A stretch of DNA of 64,000 nt from Opitutaceae bacterium. Lineage in GTDB: Bacteria; Verrucomicrobiota; Verrucomicrobiia; Opitutales; Opitutaceae. Shown piece after piece: positions 63,320 to 64,000 of the stretch. The stretch covers positions 62,001 to 126,000 of the forward strand of contig JANQSC010000016.1 in the NCBI GenBank assembly GCA_028284235.1, read 5' to 3'. The notes below the pieces were generated by a model. The model saw only the letters and a program-made list of their open reading frames with translations, made no database searches and was not told the DNA's origin. Made by a program: the position numbers and the translations under genes. The first letter of the stretch is position 1; every line of letters starts with the position of its first letter.

Positions 63320-63952
63320 CTACTTGCGCTTGATCGCGTCGCGAACGAGGATGGTGTCGCCATTGGCGCCGGGAATGCCGCCTCGCACGAGGATGAGATT
63401 CTTCTCCGCGTCGATTTTCATGATCTTGAGGTTTTGAACCGTGCGTTGCCGACCGCCCATGCGTCCTGGCATCTTCTGGTTTTTGAATACGTGTCCGGGC
63501 CACTGGCACAGTCCGATCGAACCGATACGGCGATGGAACATGGAGCCATGGGAAGCGGGGCCGCCCTTGACGTTGAAACGCTTCACAACGCCTTGGAATC
63601 CGCGTCCTTTGGTGATGCCGATGACGTCGATCTTCTGGCCTTCCTCGAACTTGGTGACGTCCAATACGTCGCCGGTGTTGAACTCGGGAGCCTCGTCGCA
63701 ACGCACTTCGCGAATGGTTCTGGGGGCCGCGGTGGCGCCGTTCTTGGAGGCGTGCTTGCGTTCCGCCTTGCTCGCTCGCTTGTCTTTCTTGGTCTCGTAG
63801 CCGATTTGGAAGGCGTTGTAGCCGTCCGTATCGGTCGTCTTGACCTGAAGCACTGGGCATGGGCCCGCCTGAATCACTGTGACGGGAACCTGGACGGTTC
63901 CATCGTACAGCTGAGTCATGCCCAATTTTTTGCCTAAGAGTGTATAGTTCAT
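63320..63952 (-). CDS. rplC: 50S ribosomal protein L3
   Basis: The 210-residue L3 starts NYTLLGKKLGMTQLYDGTVQ and has ITKGRGFQGVVKRFNVKGGP and MFHRRIGSIGLCQWPGHVF. It is the first complete gene of the ribosomal cluster here. The last 48 bases of the window upstream of its ATG contain a short GGAGCG-CTTG-type palindrome but no recognisable rpsJ end. Confidence 0.98.
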   Translation of the reverse strand: MNYTLLGKKLGMTQLYDGTVQVPVTVIQAGPCPVLQVKTTDTDGYNAFQIGYETKKDKRASKAERKHASKNGATAAPRTIREVRCDEAPEFNTGDVLDVTKFEEGQKIDVIGITKGRGFQGVVKRFNVKGGPASHGSMFHRRIGSIGLCQWPGHVFKNQKMPGRMGGRQRTVQNLKIMKIDAEKNLILVRGGIPGANGDTILVRDAIKRK

Positions 63953-64000
63953 ATTTCTAAGAGGTAGGTGGAGCGCTTGCTCCGTTTAATAGACCCACGT

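Noticed and set aside
63953..64000. End of rpsJ (S10) upstream of rplC
   Set aside because: rpsJ is expected here, but none of the minus-strand frames in the last 48 bases shows a recognisable S10 C-terminus.

Overview
The window looks like a chromosomal segment of a Gram-negative bacterium, most likely a marine-type Verrucomicrobiota of the Opitutae/Puniceicoccales kind. This placement is an inference from several things. The spc part of the ribosomal cluster has no L30 and no L36. Two secreted proteins resemble families I associate with that phylum. There is a PIN-PhoH protein, a degenerate sulfatase and a LolA-like protein, and base composition is moderately high GC. No rRNA, tRNA, CRISPR array or complete insertion sequence was recognised. 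Almost all sequence is single-copy core genome, mostly transcribed leftward (minus strand).

Layout. 1-5807: flagellar basal-body operon, transcribed flgB-flgC-fliE-fliF-fliG-fliH-fliI-fliJ (fliJ runs off the left edge). 6001-6169: long palindromic MITE-like element. 6189-9927: ferritin, a sulfatase-fold protein lacking its catalytic residues, a GNAT acetyltransferase, a polytopic membrane protein and a methyltransferase. 9924-13083: a two-gene membrane unit (polytopic protein plus TM-anchored coiled-coil protein with a possible degenerate trypsin-like domain). 13163-15249: peptide deformylase and PhoH2. 15513-18498: an acidic membrane-anchored protein of unknown role, a small unknown gene and slyX. 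18555-24417: four glycosyltransferase genes, probably for surface polysaccharide. 24550-27350: two secreted proteins. 27578-32439: secA, a methyltransferase and UDP-glucuronate decarboxylase. 32512-41527: housekeeping genes (tgt, trpG/pabA, nrdR, HIT, dprA, nnrDE, acpS, pdxJ) with some membrane or exported proteins. 41559-49214: gltA, hisD-hisC-hisB-hisH, a LolA-like gene and guaA. 49593-63952: the S10-spc-alpha ribosomal supercluster, transcribed rplC to rplQ and closed by a strong terminator.

How the genes work together. The flagellar operon encodes the rod base, MS ring, rotor protein and export ATPase complex. The his genes form a tightly overlapping operon. acpS-nnrDE-dprA is another overlapping leftward set. 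The glycosyltransferases, epimerase and methyltransferase together suggest a decorated envelope polysaccharide.

Most interesting signals. (1) Two 160-170 bp near-complete palindromes with terminal inverted repeats; one has a 5-bp target duplication and abuts a stop codon. (2) A REP/REPIN-like family with GTAGGGC ends behind secA and the HIT gene. (3) A tRNA-guanine transglycosylase whose three zinc cysteines are all serine. (4) A sulfatase homologue missing the formylglycine cysteine and metal-binding aspartates. (5) A possible ExbB/MotA-like plus coiled-coil membrane pair. (6) Acidic Ala/Glu-rich extensions on several ribosomal proteins.
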